DNA of 64,000 nucleotides from Limiplasma sp048370855 (GTDB lineage: Bacteria > Bacillota > Clostridia > Christensenellales > Aristaeellaceae): contig DBGEOK010000119.1 in the NCBI GenBank assembly GCA_048370855.1, positions 1-64,000 of the forward strand. Direction: 5' to 3'. Every line of letters begins with the position of its first letter. Within the stretch, counting starts at the first letter, position 1. Positions 7,664 through 16,005 of this stretch are shown one piece after another. The notes under the pieces were generated by a model that saw nothing but the letters and a program-made list of their open reading frames with translations, was not told the DNA's origin and did no database searches. The position numbers and the translations under genes are program-made.

Positions 7664-8827
7664 ATGAAAACCGTATTTACCAGCGAATCCGTTACGGAAG
7701 GGCATCCCGACAAGCTGTGCGACCAAATCAGCGACGCGGTGCTGGACGCCATCCTTACGGAGGACCCCAACGCGCGCGTGGCGTGCGAAACCTGCGCCAC
7801 AACCGGGCTGGTTCAGGTGATGGGAGAGATTACGACGACGGCCTATGTGGCGATTGACGAAATCGCGCGGCAGGTGATCCGGGACATCGGCTATACCAGC
7901 AGCGACCTTTGCTTCGACGGCAACAGCTGCGCCGTGCTCACCTCCGTGCATGCGCAAAGCCCGGATATCGCCATGGGCGTAAACAAGGCCCTGGAGGTGC
8001 GCGACCAGCGGGACGGGGCTGGCAGCGGCGCGGGCGACCAAGGGATGATGTTTGGCTACGCCTGCAATGAAACGCCCGAACTGATGCCGCTTCCGATTTC
8101 GCTGGCCCACAGGCTGGCCCGCCGCCTGAGCGAGGTGCGCAAAAACGGAACGCTGCCATGGCTGAGGCCGGACGGCAAGAGCCAGGTGACCATCGCCTAT
8201 GAGGACGGCCGCCCTGTCGCGGTCGATACGGTGGTGATTTCCGCCCAGCATGAGGAAGGCGTTTCCCATGAGCGGATCGAGGCCGCCATCCTGACCGAGG
8301 TCATCCGCGCCGTGACGCCGGCCGGGCTTTGGACGGACGAAACCAAGGTGTTCATCAACCCCACGGGCCGGTTCGTGCTGGGCGGCCCGGCGGGGGATAC
8401 CGGGCTTACCGGCCGCAAGATCATTGTGGATTCCTACGGCGGCTATGCCCGTCATGGCGGCGGCGCGTTCAGCGGGAAGGACCCCTCCAAGGTGGACCGT
8501 TCCGCGTGCTACGCCGCGCGATATGTGGCCAAGAACCTTGTCGCCGCCGGGCTTGCGCGGCGTTGCGAGGTTGCGCTTGCTTACGCGATCGGCGTTGCGA
8601 GGCCTGTGAGCGTGCAGGTCGATACCTTTGGCACGGGGACGCGCCCGGACGACGAGCTGGGCGGCCTCGTCCTGTCGCATTTTGACCTGAGCCCGGACGG
8701 TATCATCAGGACGCTGGACCTGCGCAGGCCGATTTACCGTCAGACGGCGGCTTATGGCCACTTTGGAAGGACAGACCTGGACCTTCCCTGGGAGCGGACG
8801 GATAAGGTCGAAGAGCTTCGGAAATAA
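7664..8827 (+). CDS. metK: S-adenosylmethionine synthetase
   Basis: A 387-residue cytoplasmic enzyme making S-adenosylmethionine from methionine and ATP. Family motifs are in order: FTSESVTEGHPDKLCDQISD at the N-terminus, GAGDQGMMFGYACNETPE (ATP/methionine site), KTQ-type VTIAYEDG, and GGGAFSGKDPSKVDRSA with DRSACYAARYVAKN. Length is typical. A GAGGGGAAGGA region precedes the ATG at 7664. Expression is controlled by the upstream SAM-I riboswitch and terminator. The gene is single, followed by a repeat and a terminator shared with the convergent EamA gene. Confidence 0.97.
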   Translation: MKTVFTSESVTEGHPDKLCDQISDAVLDAILTEDPNARVACETCATTGLVQVMGEITTTAYVAIDEIARQVIRDIGYTSSDLCFDGNSCAVLTSVHAQSPDIAMGVNKALEVRDQRDGAGSGAGDQGMMFGYACNETPELMPLPISLAHRLARRLSEVRKNGTLPWLRPDGKSQVTIAYEDGRPVAVDTVVISAQHEEGVSHERIEAAILTEVIRAVTPAGLWTDETKVFINPTGRFVLGGPAGDTGLTGRKIIVDSYGGYARHGGGAFSGKDPSKVDRSACYAARYVAKNLVAAGLARRCEVALAYAIGVARPVSVQVDTFGTGTRPDDELGGLVLSHFDLSPDGIIRTLDLRRPIYRQTAAYGHFGRTDLDLPWERTDKVEELRK

Positions 8828-8845
8828 ATGCCGCCGGGCCTCAGC

Positions 8846-9052
8846 CTGTCGACAAACCCATTTTGGAGTGTTTTGGAGGGGCCGAGGCCCCTCCAAATGA
8901 AATCGGTTCGCCCGGCTGACCTGCGGTCGGCAATTGATCCGGTGCTTTTGATGTGCGCAGCACCCAGGCGGGCGGGGAGTTTGCGGCTTTGCCGCAAACA
9001 CTTCCAACAGTCCTCGGCGGAAAAGATCGCCGAAAGGCGGGCTTCCTCAACG
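8846..9052 (+). repeat. Dispersed intergenic repeat family A, copy 1
   Basis: Begins TGTCGACAAACC, then a GGAGGGGCC/GGCCCCTCC hairpin followed by AAATGAAATCG, and ends with TTGCGGCTTTGCCGCAA and TCGGCGGAAAAGATCGCCGA. A second copy is at 22293-22545, an inverted third at 44846-44996, and a fragment at 46322-46365. It lies just after metK. Reading frames across it are not conserved between copies. Confidence 0.75.
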
Positions 9053-9054
9053 CC

Positions 9055-9087
9055 AAAAGGCCCGGCGGACATGCCGCCGGGCCTTTT
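9055..9087. terminator. Bidirectional terminator between metK and the EamA gene
   Basis: A perfect 14-bp stem (9055-9068 with 9074-9087) has an A tract at its left and a T tract at its right base, so it works in both directions for these convergent genes. Confidence 0.85.
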
Positions 9088-9096
9088 GGCTGTGCC

Positions 9097-10050
9097 TCAC
9101 CCGTCCGTCCGGGCGGATAGGCCGCGCTTTTCCGGCCATTGAGCCAGCACAATGCCGCACATCATGGCCGCGCAGCCCAGGTATTCGCGCGCGGTCATCG
9201 TGTCGCCCAGGATCAGCCACCCGGCCAGCACCGCGAACACGCTTTCCAGGCACATAATCAGGGAGGCGACGGTTGGGTCCGTATCCTTTTGAGCGACAAT
9301 TTGCATGGTATATCCCATCGCGCCGCTCAGCACACCCGCGTATAGCAGCGGAACGGCGCAAGCCGCCACATCCGTCCATGCGGGGCGTTCCGTCCATGCG
9401 GCGACCGCGAGGCACAGCGCCGCGACCACAAAGAATTGGAGGCAGCTCATTTTGATGCAGTCGGTTATCCGGCTGAAATGATCCACCACAAGAATGTGGC
9501 CCGCAAAGCTAAAGGCGCACAGAATCAAATAGGCGTCGCTGATTTCCACAACGAAGCCGTCCTTGATGCACAGCAGGTACAGCCCGACCGCGCTGACGGC
9601 TACCGCCAGCCAGATCAGCGCCCTGACGCGCTTGCGCCAGAAAAGCCCAAGCAGAGGCACCAGCACAATATACAGCGCGGTCAGAAAGCCCGCCTTGCCC
9701 GCGCCTGTTCCCATGCTGATGCCCAACTGCTGAAACACGCTGCCTAACGTGAGCAAAACGCCGCAGCAAAGCCCGCCAAGCAGCAGCGTCCGGCGCTGCC
9801 TGGCCGTCATTTGCGAAAACGGCACGCCGGCGCCGGTTCCGGATTGATCGGCGCCGCCATCGCGCCCGGCCCTCCGGTCCGACCAAAAGATCACGGGCAG
9901 CAGCGCCAGCGCGGCAAGCGACATGCGAATGCCGTTAAAGGAGAACGGCTCCAGGCTGTCCATGGCGACGTCCTGCGCTACAAAGGCGGAGCCCCAGATC
10001 ATGGCGGTCAGCAAAAGCAGCAGGTTAGCCCGTGTAGAACGCTTCATCAT
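9097..10050 (-). CDS. EamA/DMT-superfamily transporter
   Basis: A 317-residue integral membrane protein with about ten predicted hydrophobic helices arranged as two EamA repeats. The first opens with LLLLTAMIWGSAFVAQDVA, and the second ends in the typical ESVFAVLAGWLILGDTMTAREYLGCA. Members export metabolites or amino acids; the substrate cannot be read from sequence. An unusual hydrophilic stretch of about 25 residues after helix 2 (residues 60-85) is Gly/Asp-rich. Its start overlaps the stop of the upstream EAL-domain gene (ATGA), so the two are translationally coupled. Confidence 0.88.
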   Translation of the reverse strand: MMKRSTRANLLLLLTAMIWGSAFVAQDVAMDSLEPFSFNGIRMSLAALALLPVIFWSDRRAGRDGGADQSGTGAGVPFSQMTARQRRTLLLGGLCCGVLLTLGSVFQQLGISMGTGAGKAGFLTALYIVLVPLLGLFWRKRVRALIWLAVAVSAVGLYLLCIKDGFVVEISDAYLILCAFSFAGHILVVDHFSRITDCIKMSCLQFFVVAALCLAVAAWTERPAWTDVAACAVPLLYAGVLSGAMGYTMQIVAQKDTDPTVASLIMCLESVFAVLAGWLILGDTMTAREYLGCAAMMCGIVLAQWPEKRGLSARTDG

Positions 10051-12737
10051 CCATCGACCTTTCTAAGGTTGCTCTGAGCCGGGGCGCCGGGGAAGCGCTC
10101 CCTGAAGGGACTCGCGCTAAGCAGACGCGTCATTTCTTCGGCTTGCATGGGCTTATGGAAATAATAGCCCTGAACGCGGGTACAGCCGATGCTTTTGAGA
10201 AACTCCGCTTGTTCGCGCGTTTCCACGCCCTCGGCGATCAGCGGCAGGCCCATGCGGCGCGCCATGTCCACCACAGAGACTAAGATAATGCTTCCCCGCT
10301 CGCTTTCGGCGTTCAGCAGAAACTTCATATCGAGCTTCAGGGTATCCACCGGCAGATCCTTCAACGTGTTCAGCGACGAATAGCCGCTGCCGAAATCGTC
10401 CATTTCCACGCGAAAGCCGGCGTTCCGAAGCGCGCCGACGACGCGGCACATATGCTCCTCGTTTTGCATATAGGCGGTTTCGGTAATTTCCAGCCTGAGC
10501 AGCCCGCGATCTAGACCATAGCTATCCACCTGTTTGGTCAAGCGTTCTGCGAAGCCTGCCGCAAAGGTGTCCACGCGGGAGACGTTGAGCGATACCGAAA
10601 CGTTTTGAGACAGCTCGTCCCGCCATTTGACCATCTGCCTGAGCACCTCCTTGCGCATGAAATCGCTCAGGCGCGTGACAAGCCCATTCTGTTCCAAAAT
10701 CGGTATAAAGGTTCCGGGGGACAGCGCGCCGTAAACGGGGTGCTCCCAACGCGCCAGAGCCTCGACGCCGCAGATGCATCCGGCCTCCAGGTCGTACTGC
10801 GGCTGATAGAAGACCTTGAACTGCCGTTCGCGCAGCGCGAGGGGCATATCCGTGATGATGCTTTGCTCCAGCTTCATCCGCTCGCGCATTTCCTCATTAT
10901 AAAACGCGTAGCGGCGGAATTGCTCATTGCGGACGTCCCGAAGCGCCATCAGCGCGCGGTCGACCATCATTGAAACGCTGAGGGTTGGATCGTCGACGGT
11001 GTAAATCCCCAGCTTCGCCACAAACTCATATTCCCTCGGATATGCGGCGAGCCACGCGTCTACGCCCCGCACGATCTGCTCGGGGTTCAGCCGGTCAAGC
11101 GGCGAGCAGCTAACAAAAAGATCTTCCCCCAAATGGCCGTAGGCGGCGGTTTGGCCCGACAACCGCTCGCGCAGGGATACCGCCATGGAGGATAGCAGGC
11201 GCGCGCCCTCCGCTTCTCCAAACAGCTCGCGGAAGGAGCGAAAGCGGTCCAGATCGAGGGCAACGATGGCGAAGGCTTTGTCCGGATGCCCGTCCAGCAT
11301 TCGCCGTGCGGCCTCCTCAAAGCCCGCGCGGTTGAAAATGCCGGCCGCTTCGCTGAAATGCGCCTGCTTTTTGAGCGCCCGGTTGAGCCGGCGCTCGGTC
11401 ATCGCGCGGGTTTCCAGCTCGCGCTGGGCTTGCTCGCCGATCTGACGCTCCAAAAGAACGGCTTGCGTCCTTTGCTGCTCCCGCGCGGTATGGGAGAGGT
11501 AAAAATGGCCGGCGAGCGCCGCGAGCGTCAAAAGCCCAAGCACGAGTACCAACAGCATCCGGTTTTGATACAGCGTTTCGCCGAGGCTGTAGCTCCTGGG
11601 TTCCGCCGAGGCGTTTTGGAGCAGAACCCCGCCGCGCTCCTGGTCGCTGATGCTTTGAATAGCCTTATCCAGAATGGCGCAAAGAATATCGTCCTCATCG
11701 CGTCCAAGCGCAAGGCACAGCAGCTCGTCAAACTGATAGGCGGGATAAAGCTGAAGGTTCTCATAATACGGGCTTTGGAGAAGGGACGCGGCTACAAGGT
11801 CATTTTCAAAGAAAAGGTCGCACCGGCCGGACGAAACGGCGGAAAGCGCATCTTCCCCGCGCGGATAAAGGACGGCGGACGCGCTTGGAAAATACGCGGC
11901 AAGAGCCGCCCGCGCTTGGGCCAGGCTGGCGGGGAGCGCAATGCGAACCGGTTCCTCGTCCGGGGGAGTAAAAAACTTCCGCGCCACAGCCACGATCCGG
12001 CTTTCCATCAGGGGCCTGCTTACGCGCAGCTCCCTTGAAGCCGGGGAAACGACGGATTGCGCCACAGGCATAACGATGCGCGCTTCCCCGGAGGACAGCG
12101 CCTCTACCGCGCCGCGTCCCTCCGGAAGCGGAGCATAGCGGAAACGCAGCCCGCTCTTCCGGCTTACGAGCTCCAGCAGATCGGGGAGGATGCCGCTGAA
12201 GCTTCCATCCTCCGCGCGATACTCGCACAGCATAGGCTGGTCCGGGCTCAGCAGCACGGGAAGCGGCGGGCAAGACTTCATGTAGGCCAGCTCGTCTTCG
12301 GTGAACAGCCGGTCGTCCTGGGTTTGCGAAAGCTGTGCGGAAGGCTCGTCCATGAGGGAGGGATTGTTTTGACAGAGGGCGGACGTCGCGGCGTCGAACT
12401 CGTATACAAACTCCGTATCCCCTTTAGGAACGCCCGGATAGCAAGGCTCCCGAACCTCCCGCAATCCGTCGGGAATGGGGACGCTCGCCTGAAGCATGGC
12501 GCTGACCTCCCCGGCGTACAGGGCGCCGCTCATGTCGCGCTGGTCCCCATAGGCCACGAGCCGGGCTTGAATGCCCTCCCGAGCGGCAAGGTCTTCCCGC
12601 GCGCCGGCGCGCGCGCTGCCTGCTGGCGCGCCGATAGTCAGATCCGACAGGCCGGAAAGAGACTCCGCGCCGCAATAGGAAAGGGGGATCGCCAGTATCA
12701 AAAGAATCAGAAGGACCGCCGGGAGCCTCCTTCGCAT
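10047..12737 (-). CDS. Membrane-bound c-di-GMP phosphodiesterase (SBP_bac_3 sensor, degenerate GGDEF, EAL)
   Basis: An 896-residue signalling protein. A signal segment (1-24) leads to a periplasmic region with a truncated and then a full family-3 solute-binding-like domain (about 125-375). A membrane helix near 400 (LLVLVLGLLTLAALAGHFYL) and a short coiled stretch follow. The GGDEF-like domain (about 455-610) has LGEDL instead of GGDEF, so cyclase activity is unlikely. The EAL domain (about 625-880) keeps EALARW, LEITE, DDFGSGYSS, the LKLD lysine and AEGVET, so c-di-GMP hydrolysis is expected. The ATG at 12737 follows GGAGGTG; an in-frame ATG at 12842 would add a non-membrane leader. Confidence 0.88.
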   Translation of the reverse strand: MRRRLPAVLLILLILAIPLSYCGAESLSGLSDLTIGAPAGSARAGAREDLAAREGIQARLVAYGDQRDMSGALYAGEVSAMLQASVPIPDGLREVREPCYPGVPKGDTEFVYEFDAATSALCQNNPSLMDEPSAQLSQTQDDRLFTEDELAYMKSCPPLPVLLSPDQPMLCEYRAEDGSFSGILPDLLELVSRKSGLRFRYAPLPEGRGAVEALSSGEARIVMPVAQSVVSPASRELRVSRPLMESRIVAVARKFFTPPDEEPVRIALPASLAQARAALAAYFPSASAVLYPRGEDALSAVSSGRCDLFFENDLVAASLLQSPYYENLQLYPAYQFDELLCLALGRDEDDILCAILDKAIQSISDQERGGVLLQNASAEPRSYSLGETLYQNRMLLVLVLGLLTLAALAGHFYLSHTAREQQRTQAVLLERQIGEQAQRELETRAMTERRLNRALKKQAHFSEAAGIFNRAGFEEAARRMLDGHPDKAFAIVALDLDRFRSFRELFGEAEGARLLSSMAVSLRERLSGQTAAYGHLGEDLFVSCSPLDRLNPEQIVRGVDAWLAAYPREYEFVAKLGIYTVDDPTLSVSMMVDRALMALRDVRNEQFRRYAFYNEEMRERMKLEQSIITDMPLALRERQFKVFYQPQYDLEAGCICGVEALARWEHPVYGALSPGTFIPILEQNGLVTRLSDFMRKEVLRQMVKWRDELSQNVSVSLNVSRVDTFAAGFAERLTKQVDSYGLDRGLLRLEITETAYMQNEEHMCRVVGALRNAGFRVEMDDFGSGYSSLNTLKDLPVDTLKLDMKFLLNAESERGSIILVSVVDMARRMGLPLIAEGVETREQAEFLKSIGCTRVQGYYFHKPMQAEEMTRLLSASPFRERFPGAPAQSNLRKVDG

Positions 12738-12890
12738 TCCGCCGCACCTCCATGTGACGGGCTGTTGGGCATGCCCGCCCCAATTAAAGACGACCTTTTT
12801 CACTATACAACACCGCGCGCCGTTTGTCCATGCCCGCGTCAAGGGATTTCCGGGCCGAAAAAAGGTCGCGCGGCCGCCTGAAAACGTCTA

Positions 12891-12920
12891 TTGACGAAAG
12901 GGCTTCCGCGCTTATATAAT
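12891..12920 (+). promoter_or_regulatory. Promoter of the VanW-domain gene
   Basis: TTGACG (12891-12896), an 18-bp spacer and TATAAT (12915-12920). The spacing is one base longer than optimal. Confidence 0.65.
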
Positions 12921-12979
12921 AGATGGGCGAACTGCCAGGCCAGGCAGTTTTCGCCAATAGGAACGATAGGGAGCTTGAA

Positions 12980-14326
12980 ATGAAAACGAAAAAACTACCA
13001 TGCCGCCTTGCCATTTTTCTGCTGACGGCCATTGTCGCTTTGCAGCCCGCCTTGGCGTTGGGGGAGGCGGACGGTTCGGGAGAGTCCGCGTCGAACGCGG
13101 AAACGGCGGAACCCGCGGTCACGAAATACGTAGCCACGGCTTCGGTGGCCCTGAAGGTGCGCCGCGGCCCCGGCAAGGAGTACAGCGGCGCGGACAGCAT
13201 CCCAAAGGACGCTTTGGTCTATATCCTGGAGCTTGGGGACGAATGGGCTAAGGTGGAAACCTCGCGCGCCGAGGGCTATGTCCAAACCCGCTATTTGGAA
13301 GATATCAGGGAGTATGACGCAAAAAGCGAATCCATCGGCCAGGCGGTTCAGGAACCCCGCGCTTCCTCTCCCCAGGGGGGAGGCGAGCTTGCGGCGGATA
13401 AATCCTCCTTCAGGGAGGGGTATTATGCGTATGCGGTTAAAACGGCCCTGATCTATCTGGAGCCTGACGAGCGCACGCGGATCATTGCCAAGGTGCCTAC
13501 CTATAAGCAGGTCGTCGTCAGCGAGATTGACGGAGACTGGTGCTACGCCCGGTATGAAAACACATATGGCTATATCCGTGTGGACAGTTTATTCAAGTGG
13601 GACAGAATCGACCCCTATGTAGGGGATATCCCCGGACTGGTCGTTTATCCGCTGATGGTTTTTGTGGGCAAGACCACCAACATTTACAGCCTCGAGGATC
13701 ATACCGTGCTGAAAACCGTTAATCCCGGTTCGGCCCTTTGCGTGGAGGAACCCGATGAGAACGGGCGGTATCTGCTTCCCTATTGGCGGACGACGGGCTA
13801 CGTCATGAAGGAAGACGTGGTATATGAGATGCGCGTTACGCCGTATGAGGACGCGGAGCCCGGCGACCTGATCAGCGTGATGAGCACGTATTACGCGGTC
13901 GGCGTTTCCACCCTTAACTATCAGGGGCGGAACTGGAACATCTATCTAGCTTCCAGCATGATCTCCGGAACGGTCCTGCAGCCGGGCGAGGACTTTGACC
14001 AGTACGAATGCATCGGGCCGTACCGGAAATCCACGGGCTACCACCGCGCGCCCATTATGAGCAAAACCGCGCTGTGGGGCTACGGCGGCGGCACATGTCA
14101 GGTAAACACCACGTTTTATATCGCAAATATTCAGCTTCCCATCCTCATCACGCACCGGAAGGTTCACGCGGAGGTTGGCATCTACTATTGCAAGAAGGGC
14201 TTTGACGCGGCTGTCGGCGGCGGGGATATCAACCTGACGCTGACCAATACGCTCCCGTATGCTATTCGATACCAATTTTTTATGAGCGACGGCGTGCTGA
14301 CCTGCTGCGTCTTCCGGGAGGGCTGA
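12980..14326 (+). CDS. Exported SH3b-repeat protein with C-terminal VanW domain
   Basis: A 448-residue exported protein. It has a signal peptide (1-27), a first bacterial SH3 domain at about 50-100 (VALKVRRGPGKEYSGADSIP), and a second at about 150-200 (YLEPDERTRIIAKVPTYKQV). The C-terminal part has a VanW-type core (about 350-448): GGTCQVNTTFYIANIQLP, then HRKVH and INLTLTNTLPYAIRY. SH3b domains usually bind cell wall peptides; the biochemical role of VanW domains is unknown. The ATG at 12980 has a GGGAG site 5 bases upstream and gives the signal peptide a proper lysine-rich start. It is transcribed alone from a visible promoter. Confidence 0.85.
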   Translation: MKTKKLPCRLAIFLLTAIVALQPALALGEADGSGESASNAETAEPAVTKYVATASVALKVRRGPGKEYSGADSIPKDALVYILELGDEWAKVETSRAEGYVQTRYLEDIREYDAKSESIGQAVQEPRASSPQGGGELAADKSSFREGYYAYAVKTALIYLEPDERTRIIAKVPTYKQVVVSEIDGDWCYARYENTYGYIRVDSLFKWDRIDPYVGDIPGLVVYPLMVFVGKTTNIYSLEDHTVLKTVNPGSALCVEEPDENGRYLLPYWRTTGYVMKEDVVYEMRVTPYEDAEPGDLISVMSTYYAVGVSTLNYQGRNWNIYLASSMISGTVLQPGEDFDQYECIGPYRKSTGYHRAPIMSKTALWGYGGGTCQVNTTFYIANIQLPILITHRKVHAEVGIYYCKKGFDAAVGGGDINLTLTNTLPYAIRYQFFMSDGVLTCCVFREG

Positions 14327-14352
14327 AGCCAAAACCAGCGGAAAGCGGTCGC

Positions 14353-14406
14353 CGGGGCCGCAAACGCGGCCCCAAAAAAGGGATTCCTAAAGGCGAAGCC
14401 CTAAGC
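14353..14406 (-). repeat. Dispersed intergenic repeat family B, copy 2 (partial)
   Basis: Inverted relative to copy 1. It keeps only the half with the GGGGCCGCAAACGCGGCCCC hairpin, AAGGGATTCC and AGGCGAAGCCCT. Confidence 0.6.
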
Positions 14407-14414
14407 CGACAGCA

Positions 14415-14456
14415 ATCAAAAAACCGCTTCCAAGGTTTCTTGGAAGCGGTTTTTTG
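14415..14456. terminator. Bidirectional terminator
   Basis: AAAAAACCGCTTCCAA and TTGGAAGCGGTTTTTT form a perfect 16-bp stem with a 6-nt loop, between the convergent VanW gene and the anchored protein gene at 14515. Confidence 0.88.
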
Positions 14457-14514
14457 ATGCCATTCTTGAATCGGCGGCGTTTTTGCGGCCGCTCCTTAGA
14501 TCCATACGAGTCCC

Positions 14515-15657
14515 TTATTGCACGTCTATTTGGCAGCTCGCTCCGCCGTTTGACCATACGCCGTCCGCGTCCCGGGCATAAACGTGAATACCGCCCTGGT
14601 ATGGCGTGGAAAATGCGACCTGATAAACCCACAGGGTTCCGTCGCCCTCCGGCATGCTTTCCATGGTGGCGGGAAGCGCCACGCCATCGTCGCTCAGCAG
14701 GCGAATGCTGCTGGCGGCGGCGTTGGTGCGCAAGCGGAACGTTAGCGTCGCCGGCGCGACGGCGGCGGACGCATCTGCCGTAAAATCTTCTACCTGAGGG
14801 CTGTTCTGAGAAACCGCCGGGGACAGGGTCTGGAGCGAAAGCGGCGTAACCTCGCTGAATAAGGCGGGTACGTTGTTTGCAACCGGCAGCGCGGAACGGC
14901 TGGGCAAGAGGCCCTCCAAAAGCCCGGTTCGCCAGAGCAGGATTCCGACGGCGGCCAATACCAGCGCCCCCAAGATAGCCCAAAGGCCCTTGCGGCGGCC
15001 CTGCTTGGGGGGAAGCAGCTCGGTTAACGGCACGGGCGCCGGCGCGGCCATTGCTGTCGTCGGCACGGCGTCCTCCAGGTCGTCGTCCCAACCGTCGGCT
15101 TCCAGAGCCGCTTGGCGGTTGCCAATCGCCGGGGCAGGCTCAGCGCGGGGGGGGAAGGGTACGGACGGATAGCTTTGCGGCGGATAAGCCGCGGCCCGGG
15201 GCGCGATGGCGGGCGGCTGTGCCAGCGGCAGGCTGCCGGACGCGCTGGGGGGCGGCGCGGGCATGGCCTGCGCCTCAACGTGACGGCGCTCCGCGACGCG
15301 GCTTCTGCGGGGAGGGGGCCCTTCGCGGGCCGCGCCCGATACCGGGCTTGCGGACGCCGGACACGGATAGGCCGCCTGCGCCGTCGGATACTCGGCGCAC
15401 GGCAAAGACGGGCCGGGGGCGGCGTAACGGACTTGCCGCGACTCTTCCGGCATGGCGCCGAAAGGTCCGCGTCCAAAAGCGCCATTTTCCGGGTATCGGG
15501 GGTCGTTCGGCGTGTAGGAGGGCGCGCTGCGAATATCGGCGGCGTGCGGCGTGCGCAGCAGGCTCTCCGAGCGAAGCGGGCGCATCCATGTCGTTTCCTC
15601 CCGAGCGCCCGCGGTCGTCCAGACGGACTGCGACGCCTGCTGCTTCTCGTATGCCAT
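14515..15657 (-). CDS. Proline-rich single-pass membrane protein of unknown function
   Basis: A 380-residue protein I do not recognise. Residues 1-190 are low complexity, rich in Pro, Ala and Ser, and probably cytoplasmic. A Lys/Arg cluster precedes one membrane helix (about 225-245, GLWAILGALVLAAVGILLW). The external part ends in a 90-residue beta-rich domain (about 290-380) with paired Trp/Tyr strands (LWVYQVAFSTPYQGGIHVYA) that looks immunoglobulin-like. The ATG at 15657 follows AGGAGGG at good spacing. It sits between two terminators, so it is monocistronic. Its topology resembles sensor or anti-sigma proteins, but no motif confirms this. Confidence 0.75.
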   Translation of the reverse strand: MAYEKQQASQSVWTTAGAREETTWMRPLRSESLLRTPHAADIRSAPSYTPNDPRYPENGAFGRGPFGAMPEESRQVRYAAPGPSLPCAEYPTAQAAYPCPASASPVSGAAREGPPPRRSRVAERRHVEAQAMPAPPPSASGSLPLAQPPAIAPRAAAYPPQSYPSVPFPPRAEPAPAIGNRQAALEADGWDDDLEDAVPTTAMAAPAPVPLTELLPPKQGRRKGLWAILGALVLAAVGILLWRTGLLEGLLPSRSALPVANNVPALFSEVTPLSLQTLSPAVSQNSPQVEDFTADASAAVAPATLTFRLRTNAAASSIRLLSDDGVALPATMESMPEGDGTLWVYQVAFSTPYQGGIHVYARDADGVWSNGGASCQIDVQ

Positions 15658-15779
15658 GCGAGTCCCTCCTTTCTCCTTCCGATGGGAAGCCATTAGATGC
15701 ATTATACCACAAGGCGAAGGGCTTGTCTTGCGCGCCGACAATTTTCACGCATATTTGCCAGGCTTTTTGGCGAACAAGC

Positions 15780-15812
15780 TTTTGGCGCGCTTTTGGCGCG
15801 CTTTTGGCGCGG
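15780..15812. repeat. Three 11-bp tandem repeats
   Basis: TTTTGGCGCGC occurs three times head to tail (the last unit ends in G). It lies in the 290-bp gap between the anchored protein gene and the PFOR terminator, where I see no gene. Confidence 0.7.
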
Positions 15813-15951
15813 GGATGCCGGGCATGCGGGATGACGGCGGCGAGGCCGTGCGTCCCCGACGCTTTTGCGGCGGCGACCGGTTGGATGCGGCGCTGCGGTA
15901 TTGGCGCGGCCCTCGTCTGCCATGGTTTGCGCTTCTACCGCCGGATAAGTT

Positions 15952-15984
15952 AAAAAAGCACGGGAGCCGGCAAACCGGCTCCCG
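15952..15984 (-). terminator. Terminator of the PFOR gene
   Basis: On the minus strand a 10-bp stem CGGGAGCCGG/CCGGCTCCCG with loop TTTG is followed by a T tract. It lies about 20 bp after the PFOR stop codon. Confidence 0.88.
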
Positions 15985-16005
15985 TTGGGTACGCGCTGGC
16001 GGGGG

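Noticed and set aside
8828..9142. Small frames on both strands after metK
   Set aside because: They cover repeat A and the terminator, with no conserved frame between repeat copies.
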